From the NCBI GenBank assembly GCA_022837485.1, contig JALHHH010000030.1:1-54210 (forward strand): a stretch of 54,210 nucleotides of DNA. Reading direction: 5' to 3'. The notes beneath the pieces are model-generated. The model saw only the letters and a list, made by a program, of their open reading frames with translations, ran no database searches and was not told the origin of the DNA. Made by a program: the position numbers and the translations under genes. This DNA is from Bacteroidales bacterium (GTDB lineage: Bacteria > Bacteroidota > Bacteroidia > Bacteroidales > Lentimicrobiaceae). This document shows positions 24,181-32,643 of this stretch, piece by piece (position 1 is the stretch's first letter; the number at the start of each line of letters is the position of its first letter).

Positions 24181-25601
24181 TCATTTAATGACCTCCCCGG
24201 CTCTGGAAATCCGTTTTAGGGTTTCCTGTCTGCCCAGCAAGGCGATAATGGCAGCTACTCCCGGGCCGAAGCTTCCGCCTACAAGCACCAGGCGCAGGGT
24301 GTTCATCACCTGGCCCATTCCGAGACCGTTATCGTGAATAAATGCCTTTATCTGTGCCTCCAGGTTTACGGCTGAAAAATCTGCCGTATTCCCCAGGAGT
24401 TCCGAAATTTTACGGAGCAGGGCAAGGGTTTCGGGTTTCCAGAATTTCTGAATCACCTTTTCGTCGTACGTTTCCGGTGGCGAGAAGAAGAACCACGACT
24501 GTTCGTACAGATCGGGTATCAGTACGGCTCTTTCCTTTGTAAGGGCTACAACCTCCTGAATGTATTCCCGGGATGCGCTGAGGCCTTTTTCATCCAGCAA
24601 ATTTCCGAGCAGGGCGGCAACACTGGCATTATCCAGTGCCGAGAGGTAATGATGGTTAAACCATTTTGCCTTCTCCGGATCAAATTTGGATCCCGATTTC
24701 CCCACTCTTTCGATGGTAAACAGTTCCACCAGTTCATCCATACTGAACACTTCCTGTTCGGTTCCGGGGTTCCATCCCAGCAGGGCAAGCATATTGATGA
24801 ATGCCTGCGGCAGGTAACCCGACTCGCGGTATCCCGACGACACCTCTCCGCTAACCGGATCGGTCCATCGCAGCGGGAAAACCGGAAATCCCAGGCGGTC
24901 GCCGTCGCGTTTGCTGAGCTTGCCGTTTCCGTCGGGTTTGAGAAGAAGAGGGAGGTGTGCAAACTGAGGGGATTCCCACCCAAGATATTTATACAGAAGC
25001 ACGTGCAGCGGAGCGGAGGGAAGCCACTCTTCTCCCCGGATAACGTGTGTAATCTCCATCAGATGATCGTCGACGATATTGGCGAGGTGATAGGTGGGCA
25101 TGCCGTCCGATTTAAACAGCACCTTATCGTCGAGTCGCGAGGAATGTACGTTCACTTCGCCGCGGATAAGGTCGTTCACCAGAATCTCTTCATTTTCCGG
25201 AATCAGAATCCGGATTACGTATGGTTCACCGGAAGCCAGACGTGAGTTACACTCTTCTGCACTCAGGGTGAGAGAGTTGGTCATTTCCAGCCGGGTAAAT
25301 GCATCGTACTGTGGGGTAGCCACGCCACGGGCTTTCAACCGCTCACGCATCTCCTCGAGGGCTTCGGGCGGATCGAACGCGTAATAGGCGTGACCTTCAC
25401 TTACCAGCTGATCGGCATACTGACGGTAAAGCTCCTTGCGTTCGCTTTGCCGGTATGGTGCGTGCGGGCCGCCGGCTCCAACGCCCTCATCGTATGTAAT
25501 TCCGCACTCGCAAACAGGTAGTTGTACAATGCCGTGCGGACACCGCCGATGTGCAGGGGACCGGTAGGACTTGGAGCAAACCTCACTCTTACTTCTTTCA
25601 T
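24181..25601 (-). pseudogene. gltX: Glutamyl-tRNA synthetase, disrupted by internal deletion and frameshift
   Basis: The true start is ATG 25601, 22 bases after a TATCTTTG box. The first 30 codons read perfectly as GluRS (VRFAPSPTGPLHIGGVRTAL with the HIGH motif) up to YNYLFA. The next expected block, about 33-35 residues containing the conserved RIEDTD motif, is missing. Reading resumes in another frame at CGITYDEGVG near 25508 and continues to the end with KLSKRDG (KMSKS equivalent) and a normal anticodon domain. As written, no full-length enzyme can be made. GluRS is normally essential, so an assembly deletion or a second gltX elsewhere should be suspected before calling it dead. Confidence 0.85.
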
Positions 25602-25623
25602 GCCGTAAATTTATAATGCGCTG

Positions 25624-25631
25624 CAAAGATA
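25624..25631 (-). promoter_or_regulatory. -7 box of gltX
   Basis: TATCTTTG on the minus strand, 22 bases before ATG 25601. It rules out the in-frame start at 25626, which would fall inside the promoter. Confidence 0.65.
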
Positions 25632-25737
25632 GGGAATCGGAACTTTTGGTTTAACTGCATATTTCATTCACCTTCAGGGTATGAAGATTATACGGTTTTG
25701 TTTTGAAAATATTAACATATTACTGAACCAATTGATG

Positions 25738-25745
25738 TAACTTTG
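25738..25745 (+). promoter_or_regulatory. -7 box of cyclase gene
   Basis: TAACTTTG, 62 bases before ATG 25808. Confidence 0.5.
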
Positions 25746-25807
25746 TATAGTCCGTGACGTTAAATCTTTAACACCTGAAGCCCGGCCGGGCGATAGAATT
25801 TAAATAA

Positions 25808-27964
25808 ATGGCAAAATCAAGGGTTCCGAAATACCGTATTGGCAGGATCTTTTTGTTTCCCATGCTTTTGTACCTTTTGCTGGTATTTCCAATCCTGCTG
25901 TTTCTTCTGTTAAAAAGCTTCCCCCAGCTGACGGAAAAGGGTGTTTTCCGGAATATGCAGGATCCGGATACGCTGAGCATGATACAACTTCCTGAGAAGA
26001 CCATACCGGCTGAAACCGGGGCGTTCGGTTTGCATCGGATGCGCATTCAGGATCAGGACATCCTGCCGGAGGAAAGTCTCAGGGAAATCGCAACAGATTC
26101 GGTTTCCGAAACCGGTACGAAAAAAAAGGACGGAGGGCTTACCATACAATTCGGCAATACCTCGCGGAAAAATACTTCAACTGCGTTTTCCGATTCCATT
26201 TCCTATCTGTTCAACGTTGTAATTCTGTTTAGTACCCTGGCAGGATTTGCCATTAATATCCCGTTCAAGCGATACTTCAACCGAAAACGGAAAGGGAGGA
26301 AAATCTCGCCAAAATTATACCGTTACTGCCGGCAGTTTCTGCTTTACACCCCTCTCATCAACTCGGGCATTGTGCTGCTGGCTTTCAGTATCGTTCACGG
26401 TATCATGATATACCAGTTGCAGACACCCGATATGCTGAACGACGACATCAGCCGCCGTATGTTCAGCAGCTATCTTTTCATCTCGCTGGTTGCTTCGTTA
26501 CTGACGGTTCTTTTCATTTATTTCTGGCAAAAGCACCGGGTACACATCAAATACATAGAGCACATATACACCCGTGAAGAGCTTCAGAAAAGGATTTTTG
26601 GAAAAAACACTGGGCGCATCCGGAACCGCCTGTACATCGCCAGCGCAATGACTACCCTGCTGCCGCTTACCATTGTACTGCTGTATCTGATTCTCAGTCT
26701 TACACCGATAAAAGAGATGGGGGAGGTAAGCGCCTCCGAGATGCGAATTATGCTCGGGCGCCTGGTGGATATGATGGGGCCTGATTTTGACCTGAAAAAC
26801 AACGAAAACTTCAGCAGTCTGTATTACATTAGCGCGCTGGACAATGCCCTCATGTTTGGCGGAATCTTCAGCGGAATACTGGTATCGTTCATCTACATAT
26901 TGTTTTTTGTAAACTGGTCGACCGCCGATATCGTACGACCGGTGAATGAGCTGGTAAGCAGCATGCAAAAGACGGGGGAAGGTATGCTCGACAACTACAC
27001 CATTGTTCGTACCAACGATGAGATAGGGGTGATGTCGGAAGGCTACAATCAGATGACGGAGCGTTTGCGGGAGTACATTTTCAGGATTTCCCGCATGAAC
27101 GAGGCCTACTCGCGTTTTGTGCCGAATCAGTTTCTGGAATTCCTTGGGAAGCAGGATTTTGAAGATATCCAGCTGGGCGATCAGGTGCAGAAGGAGATGT
27201 CGGTACTCTTTTCGGATATACGCGGATTTACCGAGCTTTCGGAAGAGATGACCCCGAAGGAGAATTTCGACTTTATCAATCACTACCTGGGATACATGGA
27301 GCCGGTAATACGGCAGAACAACGGGTTTATCGACAAATTCATCGGGGATTCCATTATGGCTCTGTTTCACGATAAAGTGGATGATGCCATCGATGCAGCC
27401 ATTCAGATGCGGGAAACCCTGCACCGTTTCAACCTCGACCGCACCGACCAGGGGAAACCGGTTATCGATTCGGGAATAGGCATTCACACCGGAAACCTGA
27501 TGCTTGGCGTGGTTGGCGGGGAAGGACGCATGGACGGAACGGTGATTTCGGATGCGGTAAACCTGGCATCCAGGCTCGAAGGTCTGACAAAAATTTACCA
27601 TACTTCTATAATTATCAGCGAAGACACACTGATAAAGCTTGAAAATCCGGCAAAATACAACTTCCGTTTTCTGGATGTGGCACGGGTGAAGGGTAAAAAA
27701 GAAGCTGTTTATGTTTTTGAAGTACTGGATGGGGATCCGGAGGAGGTAAAACTGCTGAAAATAGAAACAAAAGGTCTTTTCGGCAAGGGAATCGATCTTT
27801 ATAAAAGCCGGAAATTCAGCGAAGCAATGGAGGTATTCAGTGAGATTGTCAAATTAAACCACCACGATTCGGTTGCAGCGTTTTACGTTAACCGTTGCCG
27901 GAACAACATCCAGAAGGGCATTCCGGATGACTGGAGCGGAATCGAGGTGTACGACGCCAAATAA
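25808..27964 (+). CDS. Membrane class III adenylate/guanylate cyclase with HAMP, 718 aa
   Basis: The protein has an N-terminal membrane segment, a short periplasmic or linker stretch, further helices (about 135-155, 175-200, 220-240, 280-300, 345-370), a HAMP domain (about 370-425), and the catalytic domain (about 460-640). Metal-binding Asp residues are D470 (LFSDIRGF) and D514 (FIGDSIMALF). Lys 510 and the Asp in SDAVNLASRLE match adenylate-type specificity, so cAMP is the likelier product. A TPR-like C-terminal helix pair (about 655-700) follows. Signal and effector are unknown; no cAMP receptor is in the window. Confidence 0.9.
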   Translation: MAKSRVPKYRIGRIFLFPMLLYLLLVFPILLFLLLKSFPQLTEKGVFRNMQDPDTLSMIQLPEKTIPAETGAFGLHRMRIQDQDILPEESLREIATDSVSETGTKKKDGGLTIQFGNTSRKNTSTAFSDSISYLFNVVILFSTLAGFAINIPFKRYFNRKRKGRKISPKLYRYCRQFLLYTPLINSGIVLLAFSIVHGIMIYQLQTPDMLNDDISRRMFSSYLFISLVASLLTVLFIYFWQKHRVHIKYIEHIYTREELQKRIFGKNTGRIRNRLYIASAMTTLLPLTIVLLYLILSLTPIKEMGEVSASEMRIMLGRLVDMMGPDFDLKNNENFSSLYYISALDNALMFGGIFSGILVSFIYILFFVNWSTADIVRPVNELVSSMQKTGEGMLDNYTIVRTNDEIGVMSEGYNQMTERLREYIFRISRMNEAYSRFVPNQFLEFLGKQDFEDIQLGDQVQKEMSVLFSDIRGFTELSEEMTPKENFDFINHYLGYMEPVIRQNNGFIDKFIGDSIMALFHDKVDDAIDAAIQMRETLHRFNLDRTDQGKPVIDSGIGIHTGNLMLGVVGGEGRMDGTVISDAVNLASRLEGLTKIYHTSIIISEDTLIKLENPAKYNFRFLDVARVKGKKEAVYVFEVLDGDPEEVKLLKIETKGLFGKGIDLYKSRKFSEAMEVFSEIVKLNHHDSVAAFYVNRCRNNIQKGIPDDWSGIEVYDAK

Positions 27965-28015
27965 TCAGTCCGGTGCCGGAGGCCGTGGCGACTGATAATC
28001 AACGATTCTTATCAC

Positions 28016-28023
28016 TACTTTTG
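28016..28023 (+). promoter_or_regulatory. -7 box of the DUF4175-like gene
   Basis: TACTTTTG, 67 bases before ATG 28091. Confidence 0.55.
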
Positions 28024-28090
28024 CAGAAAGGGAAAACAAGGGATAAAATCCTGCGTTTATCCATTTGAAGAAGCCTGAACCTGAAGAACC

Positions 28091-31000
28091 ATGAATGACA
28101 ATTATTCCATTCTGATCGACAAGCTTGATGCTTTCATCAGAAAATACTATACAAACCTTCTCATCAGGGGCATCCTTTACAGCATTGCTCTTCTGGGGGC
28201 TTTCTTTCTCATTCTTGCACTGCTCGAATCCGTTGCCTGGTTTTCCCCTGCCGTACGCACCGCTCTGTTCTATTCCTATGTAGCAGCCGCACTCTTCATT
28301 CTTGGCCGGTACATAGCCATCCCATTGCTGAAACTCAATAAAATCGGAAAAAGAATTTCACACGGTATGGCAGCAGTAATTATTGGCCGTCATTTCAGTG
28401 AAGTTAAGGACACACTTTTAAACACCTTGCAGCTCAATAAGATGGCTGAAAATGACGAGGTCGGCCGTGCGCTTATTCTTGCAAGCATCAATCAGAAATC
28501 CGGACAATTGAAGCCGGTTCCCTTTGTCTCGGCCATCGACCTTTCAGCCAATAAGAAGTACCTGAGGCTGGCATTGCCTCCGGTTTTGATTCTTTTGGCA
28601 ATGCTCCTGCTTTCCCCCTCCAGCATTACCGAACCCGGACGACGGCTATTAAGACATGCAGAGGTCTTTGAAAAACCGCTTCCTTTCAGCTTTATTATTG
28701 ACAATCAAGAACTTATTGCCGTACAACAGGAAGATTTCGAAGTCAGGGTCCGCATCAGCGGAGAGGAACTTCCCGATCAGGTTTACCTGGTTTCGAATGG
28801 GAGCGAATATGCGATGCAAAAAATATCCCGTCTGGAATATTCATACACGTTCAAAAAGCTGCAGCGGAACCAGCAGTTCAAATTTTTCGGCGGCGGATAT
28901 TATTCATCGGATTATGAGCTTATTGTAAATCCACGCCCGTCTATAATCAATTTTGACCTTGAGTTGCAGTATCCTTCCTATACAGGGATAAAGCCCGAAG
29001 TGGTTTCCAATTCGGGAGATTTGGTTATTCCTCAGGGTACCAACGTTTTATGGAATTTCTACACCCGTGATACCCGAAAAGTAAATTTAAAAATCGGAGA
29101 GGATATCCTGGAGTTGAAGGCTTCGGGCAACAACGTATTTTCATCGGCTCGTCGCATCATGGAGCCGCTGGGATACAGCGTAACACTGGAGAATGAATTT
29201 ATGACCGGCTCCGACAGTATGGCGTTTTTTATAAATGTAATCCCGGATGTATATCCGGTAATAACGGCAGAGGAATACCGCGACTCAACGTACGATCACC
29301 GCTTGTATTTCAGGGGTGTAATCAAGGACGATTATGGTTTTAACAAGCTGGAATTCAGACTTTCACGTAAGTCGGGCTTAAACGGTTATTCGGCAGAAAC
29401 GGTTGTTCCGGTTGTTATTGATAAGGGCAACTCCCAGCAATCGTTCTATCATTTCTTCGATCTTTCCTCTCTTGGATTATCTCCCGGCGATGAGATAGCA
29501 TACTATTTTCAGATCTGGGATAACGATGCGATTAACGGAAGTAAATCGTCGCGAACAACGGAGATGAATTTCAGGGTACCCACCATGGAGGAAATTGAAG
29601 AGATGGTTAGGCAGAATCAGGAGAATGTAAAAGGGGAACTGGAAAAGAGTCTGAACGAAGCCAAAGCCATTCAGAAGGATCTGGAGCAGCTGAACCGGAC
29701 ACTTTTCGATAAAAAGACCTTGAATTACCAGGAGCGCAGGCAGATACAGGATTTGCTTGAGCGACAGAAAAACCTGCACGACAAGGTAGAGGAGATGCGT
29801 AAAGAAAACGAACAGAGCAATCGCAAGGAGTCGCAATACCGTGAGATAGACGAATCCCTGCTGGAAAAGCAGCGGCAGCTTGAAAAGCTTTTTGAAGAAA
29901 TTATGTCGGATGAAATGAAGAAACTTTTTGAGGAGCTTCAGAAGATGATGGATGATCTCGACAAAAACAAGCTGAATGAGGTAATGGACAAGCTGAAATT
30001 TAATGCGGAGGATCTGGAAAAGAGTCTTGACCGTAATCTGGAGCTTTTCAAACAACTTGAATTCGACAAGAAACTGACAGAAACCATCGAAAAGCTAAAA
30101 AAGCTTTCGGAAGAGCAGAAGGAATTATCGGAAAAAACAGCGGACAGCGATAAAAAGGAGGCTGAAAAGCGTCTGGAAGAACAGAATAAGATAGAAGAAA
30201 AATTTGAAAAGATACGGGAAGATCTGAAGGATCTGGAAAAGAAAAACAAAGAGCTGGAAGAGCCGAATAACTTTAAAGTTCCCGGAGAAAAAGAGCAGGA
30301 GATTAAGCAGGATATTGAGAGCGGCGATGAAAATCTGAAAAAAGGTCAGATGAAAAAGGCGTCGCAGGATCAGAAGAAGGCTTCCGATAAAATGGAACAA
30401 ATGAGCGATATGCTGTTTGACATGCAGCAAGAGATGGAAGAAGAGGCTTTGGGAGAGGACATAGAATCCCTGCGCATGATTCTGGAGAATCTTGTCCGTA
30501 CTTCCTTCGACCAGGAGGCATTGATGAATGAATTATCGGTAATGAAGCGCAACGATCCGAGGTATGCTCTGGTTACGGAAAAGCAGGTGGCTATAAAAGA
30601 TAATCTTAAGATGATTGAGGATTCGCTTTTTGCACTAAGTAAGCGGCAATCGATGATAGAACCGGTCGTAAACCGGGAGATCAGCATCATCAACGACAAC
30701 GTGAATCAGTCGCTTGAGGCCATACATGCAAGGGTAATTTCGACCGTGCTGAACAAGCAGCAGTATGTAATGACATCCGTTAACAATCTGGCACTGTTGC
30801 TGGCGGAGTCGATGCAGCAGATGCAGCAGAATATGGCCATGAAATCTTCGGGAAAGTCGGGAAAAAGTTGTCCGATGCCGGGTGGTCAGGGTAAGCCCTC
30901 CTCGATGAAATCGATGCGTGAGATGCAGGAAAAGCTGAATCAGCAGATGGAAGCTATAAAAAAAGGCATGCAGGATAAGAAAGGTCAGAAGGGTGAAACG

Positions 31001-31450
31001 GGGAGTGGTGGTTCGATGAGCGAGCAGCTGGCGCGTATGGCGGCACAGCAGGAGGCTTTGCGGCGCGAATTGCAGCAATACCGCGATCAGATGCAGAAAG
31101 AGGGCAGGTTGGGCGACAAGGGAATGAATCAGATGATTCAGGACATGGAGCGCACCGAAAATGAGCTGGTGAATAAAATTCTGAACGAGCAAACCATGCG
31201 CAGGCAACAGGATATATTGACACGTTTGCTTGAATCGGAAAAGGCGGAGTTGCAGCGTGAGCAGGAAGAGCGAAGAGAGTCGAACGAGGGTCGCGAACTT
31301 CCCAAACCCGATCCGGCAAAGTTTTTCGACACCATGGGATTACCCGGAAAAGAAACGGAATTGCTGAAAACCGTACCGCCATCGTTCCGGAACTACTACC
31401 GCAACAAGGTAAATGAGTATTTCATTAGCATTCCGGTAATGGTACCATAG
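28091..31450 (+). CDS. Large membrane-anchored coiled-coil protein (DUF4175-like), 1119 aa
   Basis: Two N-terminal transmembrane helices (about 22-45 and 52-75) and a third near 155-172 anchor the protein. A beta-rich periplasmic segment (about 190-490) follows. From residue 500 to about 1070 it is almost continuous Glu/Lys/Gln-rich coiled coil, interrupted by a Met/Gly/Ser-rich stretch (about 910-980). The layout matches DUF4175-type proteins known from several Gram-negative groups; their role is not established. A structural or envelope-spanning function is inference. It is a single-gene unit with its own promoter and terminator. Confidence 0.75.
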   Translation: MNDNYSILIDKLDAFIRKYYTNLLIRGILYSIALLGAFFLILALLESVAWFSPAVRTALFYSYVAAALFILGRYIAIPLLKLNKIGKRISHGMAAVIIGRHFSEVKDTLLNTLQLNKMAENDEVGRALILASINQKSGQLKPVPFVSAIDLSANKKYLRLALPPVLILLAMLLLSPSSITEPGRRLLRHAEVFEKPLPFSFIIDNQELIAVQQEDFEVRVRISGEELPDQVYLVSNGSEYAMQKISRLEYSYTFKKLQRNQQFKFFGGGYYSSDYELIVNPRPSIINFDLELQYPSYTGIKPEVVSNSGDLVIPQGTNVLWNFYTRDTRKVNLKIGEDILELKASGNNVFSSARRIMEPLGYSVTLENEFMTGSDSMAFFINVIPDVYPVITAEEYRDSTYDHRLYFRGVIKDDYGFNKLEFRLSRKSGLNGYSAETVVPVVIDKGNSQQSFYHFFDLSSLGLSPGDEIAYYFQIWDNDAINGSKSSRTTEMNFRVPTMEEIEEMVRQNQENVKGELEKSLNEAKAIQKDLEQLNRTLFDKKTLNYQERRQIQDLLERQKNLHDKVEEMRKENEQSNRKESQYREIDESLLEKQRQLEKLFEEIMSDEMKKLFEELQKMMDDLDKNKLNEVMDKLKFNAEDLEKSLDRNLELFKQLEFDKKLTETIEKLKKLSEEQKELSEKTADSDKKEAEKRLEEQNKIEEKFEKIREDLKDLEKKNKELEEPNNFKVPGEKEQEIKQDIESGDENLKKGQMKKASQDQKKASDKMEQMSDMLFDMQQEMEEEALGEDIESLRMILENLVRTSFDQEALMNELSVMKRNDPRYALVTEKQVAIKDNLKMIEDSLFALSKRQSMIEPVVNREISIINDNVNQSLEAIHARVISTVLNKQQYVMTSVNNLALLLAESMQQMQQNMAMKSSGKSGKSCPMPGGQGKPSSMKSMREMQEKLNQQMEAIKKGMQDKKGQKGETGSGGSMSEQLARMAAQQEALRRELQQYRDQMQKEGRLGDKGMNQMIQDMERTENELVNKILNEQTMRRQQDILTRLLESEKAELQREQEERRESNEGRELPKPDPAKFFDTMGLPGKETELLKTVPPSFRNYYRNKVNEYFISIPVMVP

Positions 31451-31476
31451 TGAATGGTGTTTGCTATAACGCATCG

Positions 31477-31499
31477 GCCGGTTTTCACCGGCTTTTTTT
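31477..31499 (+). terminator. Terminator of the DUF4175-like gene
   Basis: GCCGGT-TTTC-ACCGGC followed by seven T, 26 bases after the stop. Confidence 0.85.
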
Positions 31500-31541
31500 A
31501 TGCTCCGTTGATGAATACCCGGTCTGGTTTATATCCATACA

Positions 31542-31838
31542 TCAGCAACCGGCACGGCTTCCGCCACCAAACAAAATCTCTGCACCGAGAACAAAGCCGA
31601 AATCGTACCAGCCTCCGGTATTATTAACCGCGTACATGGCAATGGTGTCGCTTATCAGGCTTCCAATGAAGGAAAGAGGGGCAATAAATCCGTGCCATAA
31701 TCCTCCCAAAAATCCGTAGGGTTTGGCATGCACACAATCCTGGATGAGCGTAACATCGGCACAACTGCTGAGCAAAATGGCGGTGGCAGATAAAAGGACC
31801 ACAGCAGCAGCCATTTTTCTTTGTTTTGAAGTTTTCAT
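31542..31838 (-). CDS. Small lipoprotein of conserved unknown family, 98 aa
   Basis: Start at ATG 31838 (MKTSKQRKMAAA). A lipoprotein signal with LLSSC lipobox lies near residue 26. The mature part, including GFLGGLWHGFIAPLSFIGSL and NNTGGWYDFGFVLGA, belongs to a small conserved family I recall from Bacteroidota and proteobacteria, without known function. Two hydrophobic stretches suggest membrane association. A longer in-frame extension to 32006 would bury the signal peptide and is rejected. Confidence 0.75.
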   Translation of the reverse strand: MKTSKQRKMAAAVVLLSATAILLSSCADVTLIQDCVHAKPYGFLGGLWHGFIAPLSFIGSLISDTIAMYAVNNTGGWYDFGFVLGAEILFGGGSRAGC

Positions 31839-32040
31839 TGTAAGGAGTTTCAGGGTAAAGAAAAGAAACAAAACGAATCCGGACAGCCAATATACGTAAA
31901 ACTCCGATCTGCGGTTTCCTTTAGGGGCCGATTTTAATTGAGAATCCGGTAACATTCGGGTACCCGATATTCCGCGTTTGCAGAAAAAAACCTTATAAAA
32001 ATCCATTTAAAAGCTATTAACGGGTAACTTTATCTTGTTG

Positions 32041-32048
32041 TACCTTTG
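32041..32048 (+). promoter_or_regulatory. -7 box of ybeY
   Basis: TACCTTTG, 21 bases before ATG 32070. Confidence 0.6.
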
Positions 32049-32069
32049 CAGAAACCAAAGCAAATATTT

Positions 32070-32492
32070 ATGGCCGACAGGATAAATTTTTACCGTGAGG
32101 ATGTAACGTATCGTCTTCGCAACATCAGAAACATCAGATCCTGGATGCTGCATTGCATTGGGCAGCAGAAAAAACAGACGGGGGAGGTCAGCATTATTTT
32201 TTGCAGCGACGATTACCTATACAACATGAATTTGGAATACCTGGATCACGATACGCTCACCGATGTAATAACCTTTGATTATTCTGAGGGGGATACCATT
32301 TCGGGCGATGTCTTTATCAGCATCGAAAGGGTGAGGGAGAATGCTGCCCTGTATGGAAAGTCATTGGGCGAAGAATTGAAGCGGGTGATGATACACGGCA
32401 TAATGCATCTGTGCGGGTATAAGGATAAAACACGCAAGGATGCTGCACTTATGCGCCGGAAGGAAGAGGAGTGTCTGGCGCTGTTCGTTTAA
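32070..32492 (+). CDS. ybeY: rRNA maturation RNase YbeY
   Basis: A 140-residue cytosolic metal-dependent endoribonuclease needed for 16S rRNA 3'-end maturation and ribosome quality control. The family core is visible: DHDTLTDVITFDY followed by SGDVFISIERV, then the metal site HGIMHLCGYKDKT. The first two His ligands (HxxxH) are present; the third position, usually His in YDH, reads Lys in this protein. I recall the same KDKT form in other Bacteroidota. ATG 32070 is preferred to an in-frame TTG at 32046, which overlaps the promoter. Confidence 0.93.
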   Translation: MADRINFYREDVTYRLRNIRNIRSWMLHCIGQQKKQTGEVSIIFCSDDYLYNMNLEYLDHDTLTDVITFDYSEGDTISGDVFISIERVRENAALYGKSLGEELKRVMIHGIMHLCGYKDKTRKDAALMRRKEEECLALFV

Positions 32493-32525
32493 AACGGGGA
32501 TTTCCCTGATTATCCATTTAATTCG

Positions 32526-32533
32526 TAATTTTG
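32526..32533 (+). promoter_or_regulatory. -7 box of mnmG
   Basis: TAATTTTG, 110 bases before ATG 32644; the first parS lies between box and gene. Confidence 0.5.
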
Positions 32534-32619
32534 CCTTTCTTTTTTTTGCCCTTGATTAAGGGCAGATTCCGGAATTAGTATCCTTTATAAACCATTGAAA
32601 ATCCATTTCGGAAGTTGAA

Positions 32620-32635
32620 TGTTCCACGTGAAACA
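32620..32635 (+). promoter_or_regulatory. parS site 1 (one mismatch)
   Basis: TGTTCCACGTGAAACA differs at one base from the ParB consensus TGTTTCACGTGAAACA. It sits 8 bases before the mnmG start. Confidence 0.85.
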
Positions 32636-32643
32636 AGCGGTTG

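Noticed and set aside
25500..25520. Programmed frameshift in gltX
   Set aside because: About 35 codons of conserved sequence are missing at the junction, so a frameshift alone could not restore the enzyme, and no slippery sequence is seen.
26498..27601. 367-aa minus-strand frame inside the cyclase gene
   Set aside because: It is antisense to the conserved cyclase catalytic domain, with no family match or promoter; a codon-bias shadow.
29477..31207. Several long minus-strand frames under the coiled-coil gene
   Set aside because: They are Leu/Phe- or Ser-rich translations of the Glu/Lys-rich coiled coil read backwards.
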